From contig CAAGCF010000006.1 in assembly GCA_900768265.1 (NCBI GenBank), forward strand, positions 1-64,000: a DNA stretch of 64,000 nucleotides. Reading direction: 5' to 3'. The notes beneath the pieces were generated by a model, which was not told where the DNA came from, made no database searches, and was given only the letters and a program-made list of their open reading frames with translations. The position numbers were made by a program, and so were the translations under genes. Origin of the DNA: an uncultured Collinsella sp. Lineage in GTDB: Bacteria > Actinomycetota > Coriobacteriia > Coriobacteriales > Coriobacteriaceae. Shown here piece by piece: positions 50,452-60,600 of this stretch. Each line of letters starts with the position of its first letter. Position 1 is the first letter of the stretch.

Positions 50452-52368
50452 ATGGTCGCATTCGATCGCAACCCGCAAGACTTTAAGTATCTGCGTCTGC
50501 TGTCGAGACAATTTCCCACCGAGCAATCCGCGTTTACCGAGATCATCAATCTCTCGGCCATTCTCAACCTGCCCAAAGGCACCGAGCATTTTATGAGCGA
50601 CGTGCACGGCGAGTACGAAGCCTTTATGCACATCCTCAACAACTGCTCGGGTGTCGTACGCGAACATGTCGACGAGATCTTTGGCGACACGCTCTCCTTT
50701 GACGAAAAGGGCGAGCTGTGCACGCTCATCTACTACCCGCGCGAGAAGATCGAGCTGGTCCGCAGCCGGCGCGAGGACTCCCCCACCTGGTACAAGACCA
50801 TGCTCGACCAGCTCATCATGGTTGCCCGCTCGCTTTCGAGCCGCTATACGCGCTCCAAGGTGCGTAAGGCCATCCCGCGCGATTACGCCTACATCATCGA
50901 CGAGCTGCTGCACACGCATCCGGACGAGAACAACTATCGTGTGCGTTATCACGAGCGCATCGTGGAGTCCATCCTAGAGACCGCAAGCGCCGACGACTTT
51001 ATCGAGTCGCTCGCCTCGCTCATCAAGCGCCTCGCCGTCGACCACCTGCACCTGGTGGGCGATATCTTCGACCGTGGCGGCGGCGCTGCCAAGATTATGG
51101 ACCGCCTGCTCACCTATCATTCGCTCGACATTCAGTGGGGCAACCACGATCTGCTGTGGATGGGCGCCGCCGCCGGTGAGCCCGCCTGCATCGCCACGGT
51201 GCTGCGCAACAACCTGCGCTACGACAATTACGAGATCCTTGAGAACGACTACGGCATCTCGCTGCGCGAGCTTGTCGCCTTTGCCGATGCCACCTATACC
51301 GCCGGTGAGCCCATCAGCCCGCTGATTAAAGCCATCAACGTCCTGCTCTTTAAGCTCGAGGGCCAGATTATCCAGCGCCACCCCGAATTCGACATGACCA
51401 ACCGCCTGCTGCTCGACAAGATCGACCACGACACCGGCACGGTCACGCTCGCCGACGGCAGCGTGTGGCCGCTCACGACCAACGACTTCCCCACCGTCGA
51501 CCCGACGGACCCCTACACGCTCACGCCCCAGGAGCAACACATCATCGACAAGCTCGTGTCCGAGTTTGTCACCGCCGATCACCTGCATCGCCATATCGAT
51601 TTCCTCTACACCCACGGCTCGATGTACAAGGTCACCAACGGCAATCTGCTGTTCCATGGCTGCGTGCCGCTCAACGAAGACGGCACCTTTAGCAGCATGA
51701 ACTGCCTGGGTGCCTGGCACGCCGGCCGCGATTATCTCGATTTTTGCGACTGCATCGCCCGCCGCGCCTGGCGCGTGGGCGACCGCGACGCCCTCGACTG
51801 GATGTGGTACCTGTGGATCGGCTTTAACTCACCCGCCAGTGGACGCCTGGTGCGTACCTTTGAGCGCGCCTATATCGCTGATAAGAGCACTTGGGTCGAG
51901 CCGATGGACCCGTACTTTACGCTTACCAAGTCGCCCTCGGTCTGCGACGACATCATGCGCGAGTTTGGCGTCGCGCCCATGGCATGCTCGCCGACCGGCC
52001 ACATCATCAACGGACACACACCCGTTAAAACCACCAAGGGCGAGCAGCCCATCCGCGCCGAGGGCAAGCTGCTGGTCATCGATGGTGGCTTCTGCCGCGC
52101 CTACCACCCCAAGACGGGCATCGCCGGCTACACGCTTATTTCGAGCTCACGCGGCTGTCGCCTTAAGTCGCACCGGGCCTTTACAACGGTTGCCGAAGCG
52201 CTCACGCGCAACGTGGACATCGAAAGCGAGACCAACCGTTTTGACCAGGCCGACCGTCGCCGCATGGTGAGCGACACCGATACCGGTGCCAAGATCCGCA
52301 GCCAGATCCAGGACCTACGCCAACTGCTCGATGCATATAGAAACGGTGCTATCGAGGAGCGCGCCTAG
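50452..52368 (+). CDS. fbp: Fructose-1,6-bisphosphatase class III
   Basis: 638 residues. Hydrolyses fructose-1,6-bisphosphate in gluconeogenesis. This is the Firmicutes-type enzyme, distinct from class I/II. It has the metallophosphoesterase core HFMSDVHGEYEAFMHIL, LVGDIFDRGGGAAKIMD, IQWGNHDLLWMG and INGHTPVKTTKGEQP, with long helical inserts typical of the class. It starts MVAFDRNPQDFKYL at 50452 with GGAAGGTG upstream; an open extension of 60 codons has no site. Together with pckA it supports gluconeogenic growth. Confidence 0.94.
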   Translation: MVAFDRNPQDFKYLRLLSRQFPTEQSAFTEIINLSAILNLPKGTEHFMSDVHGEYEAFMHILNNCSGVVREHVDEIFGDTLSFDEKGELCTLIYYPREKIELVRSRREDSPTWYKTMLDQLIMVARSLSSRYTRSKVRKAIPRDYAYIIDELLHTHPDENNYRVRYHERIVESILETASADDFIESLASLIKRLAVDHLHLVGDIFDRGGGAAKIMDRLLTYHSLDIQWGNHDLLWMGAAAGEPACIATVLRNNLRYDNYEILENDYGISLRELVAFADATYTAGEPISPLIKAINVLLFKLEGQIIQRHPEFDMTNRLLLDKIDHDTGTVTLADGSVWPLTTNDFPTVDPTDPYTLTPQEQHIIDKLVSEFVTADHLHRHIDFLYTHGSMYKVTNGNLLFHGCVPLNEDGTFSSMNCLGAWHAGRDYLDFCDCIARRAWRVGDRDALDWMWYLWIGFNSPASGRLVRTFERAYIADKSTWVEPMDPYFTLTKSPSVCDDIMREFGVAPMACSPTGHIINGHTPVKTTKGEQPIRAEGKLLVIDGGFCRAYHPKTGIAGYTLISSSRGCRLKSHRAFTTVAEALTRNVDIESETNRFDQADRRRMVSDTDTGAKIRSQIQDLRQLLDAYRNGAIEERA

Positions 52369-52446
52369 CCCCGCCTGCGGGGATTGGCTAAACTTGCTGA
52401 GTTCGTCATCCCCGCGGCGCTCCGGCGCCACCCTAAGGCAGGTACC

Positions 52447-52842
52447 ATGCAAAAGCTCCTTGCGCAGATCATGAAGTTTGGCGTCGTCGGCGTCGTTGCC
52501 ACCGTCATCGACTTTGGCATCATGAATCTGTTCCACTACGGTCTGGGCCTCAATATCCTGATTGCCAATACCAGCGGCTTTATCGTCTCGCTCATCTTTA
52601 ACTACGTCGCGAGTATGAAGTACGTGTTTGCGCACAAGGAGGGCATGAGCCGCCGCCGCGAGTTCATTATCTTTGTCGTGCTGTCCGTGATCGGCCTGGC
52701 GCTCAACGACGGCATCGTGCTGGCGCTCAACGCCGGCCTGGGGCTCGAGGCCAATATCGCCAAGATTTGCGCCACCGCGCTTGTTATGGTCTACAACTTT
52801 GTGACCCGAAAGATCTTCCTGGAGGGCGACGAGACCAAGTAG
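52447..52842 (+). CDS. GtrA family membrane protein
   Basis: 131 residues with four membrane helices. GVVGVVATVIDFGIMNLF, FIVSLIFNYVASMKYVFA and YNFVTRKIFLE are family-typical. GtrA proteins are thought to flip lipid-linked sugars (such as polyprenyl-phosphate glucose) across the membrane for cell-envelope glycosylation. ATG 52447 follows CAGGTACC. A GtrA paralogue follows about 220 bp later. No glycosyltransferase is adjacent. Confidence 0.88.
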   Translation: MQKLLAQIMKFGVVGVVATVIDFGIMNLFHYGLGLNILIANTSGFIVSLIFNYVASMKYVFAHKEGMSRRREFIIFVVLSVIGLALNDGIVLALNAGLGLEANIAKICATALVMVYNFVTRKIFLEGDETK

Positions 52843-52866
52843 CTCGACCTCCTCCTTGCACTACGG

Positions 52867-52910
52867 GGCCCACGGACGGCGCGCGTCGAACGCTGCGTTG
52901 TTCGTGGGCC
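52867..52910 (+). terminator. Hairpin between the two GtrA genes
   Basis: GGCCCACG pairs with CGTGGGCC around 28 nt, followed by TTGCTCGTTT. A moderate terminator. Confidence 0.5.
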
Positions 52911-53061
52911 TTGCTCGTTTACGGAAGGATTTACGACGTTTGCGGATTGTCTCTTGCAAATTTGACGAGTTCGTATAGTTCTTGGCAAAGCCCTTACGTT
53001 TCCCTTGCAAAAGCTCTAAAGTATCCTCTGCTCGATTCGTCAACGCATTGGATGTGATTAC

Positions 53062-53469
53062 GTGCGCAAGGCACTGGCACAACCTCATACTAAGCAATTC
53101 CTCAAGTTCGCTGTCGTGGGTCTTATCTCCTTTGGCATCGACTGGGGCATGCTCATTGCGCTCGTCGAGCTGTTCCATCTCGACTTTCTGATGAGCACCA
53201 CGATCTCGTTTATCACGTCCGTCGTGGTCAACTACTGGCTCAGCATGAAGTACGTGTTCGACCATCGCGAGGGCATGAGCCGCAAGCGCGAGTTCACGAT
53301 CTTCACCATCCTGTCGGTGATCGGCCTGGGCCTCAACGACCTATACATGTTTGTGGGCGTCACGTTTTTGAGCATCGGCTACCAGGCCATGAAGGCCATC
53401 GCCACGTTCCTGGTCACCTGGTACAACTACTTTAGCCGTCGCTTTTTCCTCGAGGGCGCGCAGTCGTAG
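53062..53469 (+). CDS. GtrA family membrane protein, paralogue
   Basis: 135 residues with four membrane helices, clearly related to the preceding gene (FLKFAVVGLISFGIDWG, VVNYWLSMKYVFDHREGMSRKREF, WYNYFSRRFFLEG). The start is taken as GTG 53062, though the ribosome site is weak. The two copies may form a heteromer or serve different lipid-linked sugars (inference). A strong terminator follows. Confidence 0.85.
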   Translation: MRKALAQPHTKQFLKFAVVGLISFGIDWGMLIALVELFHLDFLMSTTISFITSVVVNYWLSMKYVFDHREGMSRKREFTIFTILSVIGLGLNDLYMFVGVTFLSIGYQAMKAIATFLVTWYNYFSRRFFLEGAQS

Positions 53470-53494
53470 ACGGCCCAACATAATCTCGCTTCGC

Positions 53495-53529
53495 AGCCGG
53501 TTGGAATTCACGTTCCAACCGGCTTTTTT
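53495..53529 (+). terminator. Strong rho-independent terminator after GtrA
   Basis: AGCCGGTTGGAA pairs with TTCCAACCGGCT around a 6-nt loop, followed by TTTTTTT. Confidence 0.95.
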
Positions 53530-53582
53530 TGTTTACGGAGTTTGCCGAGGAAGGCGTACGAGGTGGGCTACAGCGTCGGAAC

Positions 53583-53750
53583 GGGACGCAGTTTCCAGAT
53601 GAGCCCCCATGCGGAAAGTCCATCCCGAAATGAGCCCTCAGAGTGGGACACGCTTTCCGAAACCCGCCCCATCGGGAAACTGTGTCCCGGAATTCGCCTT
53701 CAGAGTGGGATGGAATTTCCGGTTGAGCCTCGATTGGGAAACGGCGTCCC
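53583..53750. repeat. Tandem array of three 44-bp hairpins with a 62-bp period
   Basis: Hairpins at 53583-53626, 53645-53688 and 53707-53750 begin exactly 62 bp apart. Each arm follows GGGAYRNNNTTTCC, and the opposite arm is its inverse (GGAAA...TCCC). The linkers share TCAGAGTGGGA. The central hairpin pairs best (GGGACAC with GTGTCCC). Six copies of the 14-mer alternate in orientation. No coding frame. Confidence 0.8.
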
Positions 53751-53760
53751 ATTCGCATGA

Positions 53761-53800
53761 AAAACGGGCGGCCCGGATGTTTGTCCGAACCGCCCGTTTG
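53761..53800 (-). terminator. Terminator of the riboswitch-controlled operon
   Basis: On the minus strand ACGGGCGG pairs with CCGCCCGT and is followed by TTTTT. It lies 20 bp after the DUF4430 gene stop. Confidence 0.85.
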
Positions 53801-53819
53801 GCATGTTATGTCGAGGCAT

Positions 53820-54698
53820 TTAGCCCGTTACGTAATACCAGACGACGTTGGCGCCATTGGAGAGAACGTAGTTACTGCAGGCCGTCATGGGCGTTGTGCC
53901 GTTAACGGAGTACATCCAGCCGCTCGTGCCGCCATGCTCCTTCTCGGCCAAACCGCCAATGGCGGCGACATACGTGCCGTACGACGTGCCGTACGCATTG
54001 ACGGAAAGGCCTAGCGCACGCAGGGCATCGTAGACCGTAGCGCCCTCGTTAAAGGTGAAGGTACCACTAGAAGACACAGGATTGCCCACAGCGCTCGATG
54101 TGACCGAGACCGTCACCGTAACGTAGTTGGACTCCTGTGAGCCGCTCTGGCCGCTCGAGGAGGCACTACCGTTATCAGGAACGGCAGAAGGCCCACCGGA
54201 GTTTGCCGAATTCTGAGAAGCCGACTGACTGTTGTCAGTCTTTTTATTTCCCGCTCCTTTCTCGCCGGACTTCTTGCTATCCGAGTTCTTGTCCGATTCC
54301 TTGTCCGAGGACTCGGAATCTTTCTTGGAGTCAGATTTGTCAGAACCCCTAGACCTGTCATTCGTATCGTCAGAAGATTTGGAATCCTTGGACCCGACCT
54401 CGCCCGAAGTCGTAGTCGAGCCAGACGCCTTGGTGTCCTTGGTGACGACGCTCTCCCCCGTCACGGTCTGAATGATCCAGTCGATGGACCAGGCACCGCT
54501 TGTGGAAGGATGGACGAAACCCAGCGAGACGACGATCAGAATGGTGCACGCAGCAGTCAGAACGCCAAGGAGTTCCTTGCGACGAGGGGCGGACGCCGCC
54601 GAAGCGGCGCCCTTTTGCTTTGCATCGTCGAGCTGAATGAACGACGAGTCGGGCTGCTTGGAGTCGGCGTCCTGAGGTTTATTGGACACGGCCCTCAC
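53820..54698 (-). CDS. Membrane-anchored DUF4430 (transcobalamin-like) protein
   Basis: 292 residues. A cytosolic N-terminal segment of about 40 residues precedes one membrane helix (LLGVLTAACTILIVVSLGFV). Then comes an extracellular low-complexity Ser/Asp/Lys stalk of about 110 residues and a C-terminal DUF4430 domain. The domain reads YVTVTVSVTSSAVG...TFTFNEGATVYDALRALGL...GWMYSVNGTTPM...VLSNGANVVWYYVTG. DUF4430 resembles the C-terminal domain of transcobalamin. The GTG start directly follows the TAG of the giant gene, so translation is coupled. Position under the same cobalamin riboswitch supports a B12-related role (inference). Confidence 0.8.
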   Translation of the reverse strand: MRAVSNKPQDADSKQPDSSFIQLDDAKQKGAASAASAPRRKELLGVLTAACTILIVVSLGFVHPSTSGAWSIDWIIQTVTGESVVTKDTKASGSTTTSGEVGSKDSKSSDDTNDRSRGSDKSDSKKDSESSDKESDKNSDSKKSGEKGAGNKKTDNSQSASQNSANSGGPSAVPDNGSASSSGQSGSQESNYVTVTVSVTSSAVGNPVSSSGTFTFNEGATVYDALRALGLSVNAYGTSYGTYVAAIGGLAEKEHGGTSGWMYSVNGTTPMTACSNYVLSNGANVVWYYVTG

Positions 54699-57600
54699 CT
54701 ACCGACGCTTGGTAAACACGAACACGCCGATGACGGCAAGACCGATCACGCCGGCTGCAACACCAACGATGGCAAGCGGGTTGAAGCCAGACTGCTGCAC
54801 AGGAGCCTCGGCGGACTTCTTAGCGGTAGTCGCGGCAGCCGAGCCCGCATCGGACTTGGAGCTGGACTTGTCAGACTTCTTGTCCTTCTTGCCGGACTTA
54901 TCGGAATTCTTCTTGGAATCCTTATCGTCCTTGGTCTCGGTCGTAGTGGTCGCGGAGACCGGCTTCTGACCCGGAGCAACAGCACCGCCAGACTGCTGGC
55001 CGTTTGTGCCGTTACCGGAGCCAGAACCAGCACCGGCATTGCCGTTGGAGCCGCCATTGGAGCCAGAACCGCCGTTACTGCCAGGATTCACAGCCTTCTT
55101 GGTCCACTTGGCATACAGCGTCATATCAGCCGTCACCGCAGCGTCAAATTTGTACGCTTCCGTGCAAGCCTCATCGGTAAACCAGCCAGCGAAGGTATAA
55201 CCTTCGCGCGTCGGATCGGCAGGCTTAGTGACAGAGCCGTTGGCAGTCGTGGTCTGGAAATCGACCTTGGATCCCTCGCCAGTGTTAAACGAGACCTTCA
55301 TGCCAGCGTTCAGCTTAAACAACGCGCCAGAGTCGTTGATGTAGTACAGGTTGCCCTTGGCATCACACGCGATCGGCGAGTCGCAACAGTTATAGTGCCC
55401 CGTCGCGCTAAACACACCAGATGCCTCGGCATCGCCCAGCTTGTAGCGATAAACGCCACCGCCCGAGGTGTAGTTAACGAAATCAGAGGTCTCACCGTAG
55501 TTAACCGTAAAGTACACATACGTGCCATCTGCCTGAGTGCTCACCAGCGGAGCGCCCTTAATGCCACCAAGAATGCCAGCCGTCAGCTGGGAGCCGTCTG
55601 CCGTCGTGATCAGCGTCGTAGCAAAGTCCTTGTTCAGATCAATGATAGCGAGCGCCGCGCTGCCATTGGCTTCACCGCCGACAATCAGCTTGCCATCATA
55701 CGTCGTAGGCACGCATCCACATCCCGTAAGGCCAAGGTCGACCACACGCTCCTCGGTAATACGGGAAGCAGCATCCGCGCTGCGTGAATCGCCATCAGAA
55801 ATCGCCAACACGTGCAGCTTGCCGTCGCGCGAGATGAGATAGGCATGGCTGCCATCCGCGGAGAGCACACAGGAGGAGTTGACGACAGCCCCAACCGAAA
55901 CGCTTCCGAGCACAGCACCCGAAGACTTGCTCAGCATCTCGACAGTACCGGAGCTCGTGGGAATCAAGACAAAGTCATCGCCCACCGTAGTGCTCGTCCA
56001 GTAATAGCCCTCGCCTGCATTGACATGCTGCCAGGAAACAGCACCCGTAAGGATATTGATGCGCGTCAGATGGCCGTTGTCATACGTACCCTTTCCATAG
56101 TCGACATCAACGGTGCCGACGTAGAGATAGTTGCCATCAACCGTCAGCTGAGAATTTGACTGAGCGGCTTTGCTCACGGAGTCAGTGACCCAAACCGTCG
56201 TGAGCGCGTCGGCCGTCAGAGCTTGGACCGCACCGCCGTCGAGCGGAACGATAACCAAACCGTTCGCATAAATCGGGCGCGAGGTGTAACCGACCGCAGT
56301 CTTAAGATTCGACTCAGCAAGGACCTTGCCCGACTCGGCGTCAATCTTTAGCAAACGCTTGTTGACGGCAAGATACACGTTGCCGTTCACGACAATAGGT
56401 TCACTCGCGTTGGGATACGCCGAACCAGAATACGCCTTCCAATCGAACGTCCAGGAGCTCGCCAGCGCACCCGTAGGCGTCGAAACGTTTTCGACCGCCG
56501 CATTGGACTTGCCATCCCAATCGGACTTCCAATCGGACGGACGCGGGGCGCTCGGATTGACTACGACCTCGTCGGGATTAGGCACCGTATCGCCGGCAGC
56601 ATAAGCCCAGACGATCTCGTCATGCGACTTGAGCACGTAGTCGCTATCGAGCTGAGGTCCGGGAACACCGTTAACAAAGTACGACCAAGCGCCAGCCAGC
56701 TTAGTGCCGTCAAGCGGGGAGACAAGGCTGTGAACGCCCCAGAAGCCCAGCTGATCGTACATCTCGGACTTGATGCCCAAAGTATCAAAGTAGGCGGCGG
56801 TGGCGTCCTTAATCGTCGTGCCCTCAACAAACACCTGCGTCGAAGGATCGGTCCAGCGCTGTGCCTTATCGCCCTTCTTGCCGATGATCTCCATCGAGAC
56901 AGAAACCTGACCGGGCATGGCACCATCGGAACCATAGACCCAGGTAATCTCATCGCCGGTCTTGAGCGTGTAGTTGCCGGCGCCGACATTGGCCATCTTG
57001 CCGTTAACGAAGAACTGCCAGGACTTCCAGGTGCTTTCGTTAACCTGTACGGTCGAGAGCGTCACGTCCTTATTGAACGGGGAAGTCAGCGAATTGAGGA
57101 GCCAACCATACGAACCGGTTTGGACGTCGGCGCCAATGCCGGCCTGCTTAAAGACCTGCTCGGAAAGATCGGCAGCAGTTGCGCCCTCTTCCACCAGCGC
57201 GGTCGTAGGCTGAGCCCACGTTTGCTGAGCACCTGAAGCATCCTGGCCGATAACGGTGCAGCTTACCGAAAGCTGGTCGGTGGGCGCAGCGTCACCGTAC
57301 TTCGAGTAGCACCAGACGACAGAGTCGCCCGCCTCGAGAGTGTATTTGCCAGCGCCCACCGATGCAGCCGTGCCGTTGATGAACAGCTGCCAATAGGCGC
57401 CCGTAGCATGGTCGTATGCAAGGGTGCGATCGGCATCGAAAGGCGACGTAATGGAATTGAGTACCCAGCCCCAAGAACCATTGGGATCGTAGTCGGCCTT
57501 GAGGCCGGCCTGCTTAAAGAGCTCCTCGGAAAGATCGGCGGCCGTCGAGCCATTCTTGAGCGTGTACTGCGTCGCGGCAGCCCACGTCTGCTGCTTGCCC

Positions 57601-60600
57601 TTGGAATCGACACCGATAACTGTACACGTCGCCGTAACCTCGGGATCGTTTTGACCGCTCGTGCCCAGAACCGTGATCTTTGCCGATACGGCCTGGTTGG
57701 CAAGCTTGGCATACGCGGCATTGTCGGGATAGCGCTCAGCATAGCGAGCGTACTTCTCGCTCGTCAGGCGCGAGGAAACGACAACTTTCGTGTTGTACTG
57801 CGGCTGCGTGACCTTGAGGTTCTCAGCAGAGACAATAGAGCTGTTGCTCGACTTAAACAGACGCCAGTCCTGTCCAGACATCGCGTCATAACCAGGCAGG
57901 TCAACCGGAACAATACCAAGGGACGTCGAATCGGTCGTCGCCTTGTTGTAGCTCCAGGCAAGGTTGCCGTCGGCATCGAGATACGCCTTCTGGAAGGCGT
58001 GCATGTCCGCCGAAACGGCATTGGCGTCCTGGCCATTCAGAATGGCGGCAGCATAGCCGGCCTTCGCCTTTTCCATAAGAGAAAGCTCGGTATCGAGCTC
58101 GCCCTGGTCCTGCGGAGTAATGGCGAAGTCGAGGGTCTTGCTTGCCGTGACCTCGGCGTTGGACTTATCGGTCACCGTGAGGGTGATCTTGGTCTTCGCC
58201 GCCTCGGCGCCAGGCAGCGGCTGGTAGACCGTACCCTTGTAGCCGTTGAACGTAATGTCATCGGTGCTGGCAGAGTACTTGACCTCGTAATACTTGCCGT
58301 CGATATTGAGCGTGCTCGTGCGCGGCATCTGCAGGTCGGCGGTTAGGCCGTCCTTGTCGGCAACCGTTTCGGTACCGGAGTACTTGATGTTGTCGTAGGT
58401 AAAGGCCGCATCGACCTTCTCCTGGAGCGCCTTCTTGTCGGCGGCAACCTTCTCGGGATCGCCCTTGACGGTCACGGTGAAGTCGTGCGAGCCCTCGATA
58501 TCGCTCGGGCCGCCGTTCACAAACGAAACCGTCGCGGTCAGCGTAACAGCGCGATCGCTCGAAACGCGCGTCACCTTGCCGGTGTAGTCGTCCCAGCCAT
58601 AACCGGACGGCCAAATGACATCGCGGTCGGAGCTCTTCCATTCAACCTCGAACTTGCTCTTAGAGCCCGCGCGGTACGGAAGTGTGAGGTTGGACGTGAC
58701 GGACTCAGCCGAATCGCCTGCGACGTAACCGATGGCAACCTGCTCGGCGGCATCGTCGAGCATCTGCTGAACGCGAGCCTCGTCCCAAGCAACCTGCACG
58801 GACTTGCTGGGCAGGTAATACTCGGTCTTGCCATCGCGCGACAGTTCAAACGCCACATCGGCGTTACGCAGACCGTCGATGTTGTAACCGGTGTAGTCGT
58901 TGGGGTCGATGTAGAAGAACGTCACATCGCCGTTGGTCTTGTCCTGCGCATCGGAGATGCCGACCGTGGCCTTGGCGTCCTCGGCCTTAAAGGCAACGCC
59001 GCCCTCGGAGACCTTGACGTCAATATCGGTAAAGCCCAAATCGGCAAGCTGCGCCTTCAACGCGTCATTGACGTTGCCGCCCTTGGCGCTGTAGTCAACA
59101 ACAATCTGCTTGTTAGCATCGGTGAGCTTTTGGACTGCAGCCTCGAGCGAGCCTGCGGCGATCACGGGGTTGGCAGAGACGAGCTCGACCGTCGAGCTGC
59201 CGCTCGTGGCGACAGCCTTCAGATACTTGCCCGCGGCAGAAGCCGAGACAGTCGCCTCGGCGCCCGACATATCGGGCAGCAGCGTCCAGTTGGCCGCCGG
59301 AGCCTTCGCGTCGTCGGCCGCATACCAGGCAACAGTCGCCTGAGCGGTCACGTCAATGCCGTTGGTGGTCGAACCGTCGGCGCGCTTAGCCTGCGCCGTC
59401 GCCTTGACGCTATCACCCGAGACGAGATGGGTCGAATCGCTATTAATCTGCGGGTTGGCAATCACGCGCAGCAGGTTATACTCCCCCGCCGCGGTAACGC
59501 TGTCGGACGAAACCCATTCAACCGTGTTGTCGAGAGCGTTCGCCGTAACTTTGATGCGCTTGCCAACAAGCGCGTCCGAAATGGTCAGGCTGCCATCGGT
59601 CGTATCGATGCCGTCGGTGAGCTCGGTCCAATCGGCATCGCCCTCGCCCTTGGCATACCACGCCATGGTGAGCTCGGCATCGTCGGGCACGTCCTTCGTC
59701 GAGCCCGACCAGCTGCCCGGAACCTGCACGCTCGGCGTGATCTTTGAACCCACGCTCAGCGTAACGTTCTTATCGGCAAGCTCAATGCCCGCCAGCTTGT
59801 ACTGACCCTTAAGCGTCACGGGGCCGAGCGGGGCAACGGACTGCGTGCCGCCGTAGGAGCTCTTCTTCTGCGTGCTGGAAACGGTATTTTCGCTCGTAAC
59901 CTTCACGCGCAGGTACTTGCCGGCATAGGCGGCGTCAACGGTATAGGTCGCCTCGGTAGCACCGGGGATATCGGTATAGGCGGAGTCGTAGCTCGAGCTG
60001 CTGTTTGCATACTGCCACTGGTAGGTCACGTTATCGGTGCGGTCGATATAGTGATAGTTGGAGCCGTCCTTTTTGCGCACCTTAGTCTTGAGCGTATCAC
60101 CCACACGTACGCCGTTGGTGGCGGGAGAGCCCTCGAACTGCACGTCGTAAAGCTCAACTTGGCCAGCGACGGAGACAGGACCCGCCGCATAGTACGGCTT
60201 CTGCTCGCCGTAGCCACCGTTGGCCTTGGCCACGACGTAGCAGCCCTTAAGGGCGGCGGTCACCGTCAGGGTGTTACCGGTCTCACCCTCGATAGGCGTG
60301 TTGCACGAGCTGGCGGTATTCGACTTGCCCTTGTACCACTGCCACGTGACATGCGAGTCGGAGGTAACGTCGGTGGAGCCCGCCTTGGCGGTCGCCGTAA
60401 TCGTGGAACCAACTTCGACTTTGCCCGAAGTCGGGCTCATAGTCACGCTCGAGACATTAATTGAACCAGCAGCAGCGACGAGAGCGCCCGTCGAGTTGGT
60501 CAAGCTCGAAGAGCCGATCTTCGAGGACACCTTGCACTTGAGGTACTTACCACCCAAAGCGTCGGTAAGCTCGAGGGTCTCGCCCGTGGCACCCGCAATG

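Noticed and set aside
53583..53750. CRISPR array
   Set aside because: Although periodic, the repeats are imperfect, alternate in orientation and number only three; the linkers are similar rather than unique, and no cas genes are present.
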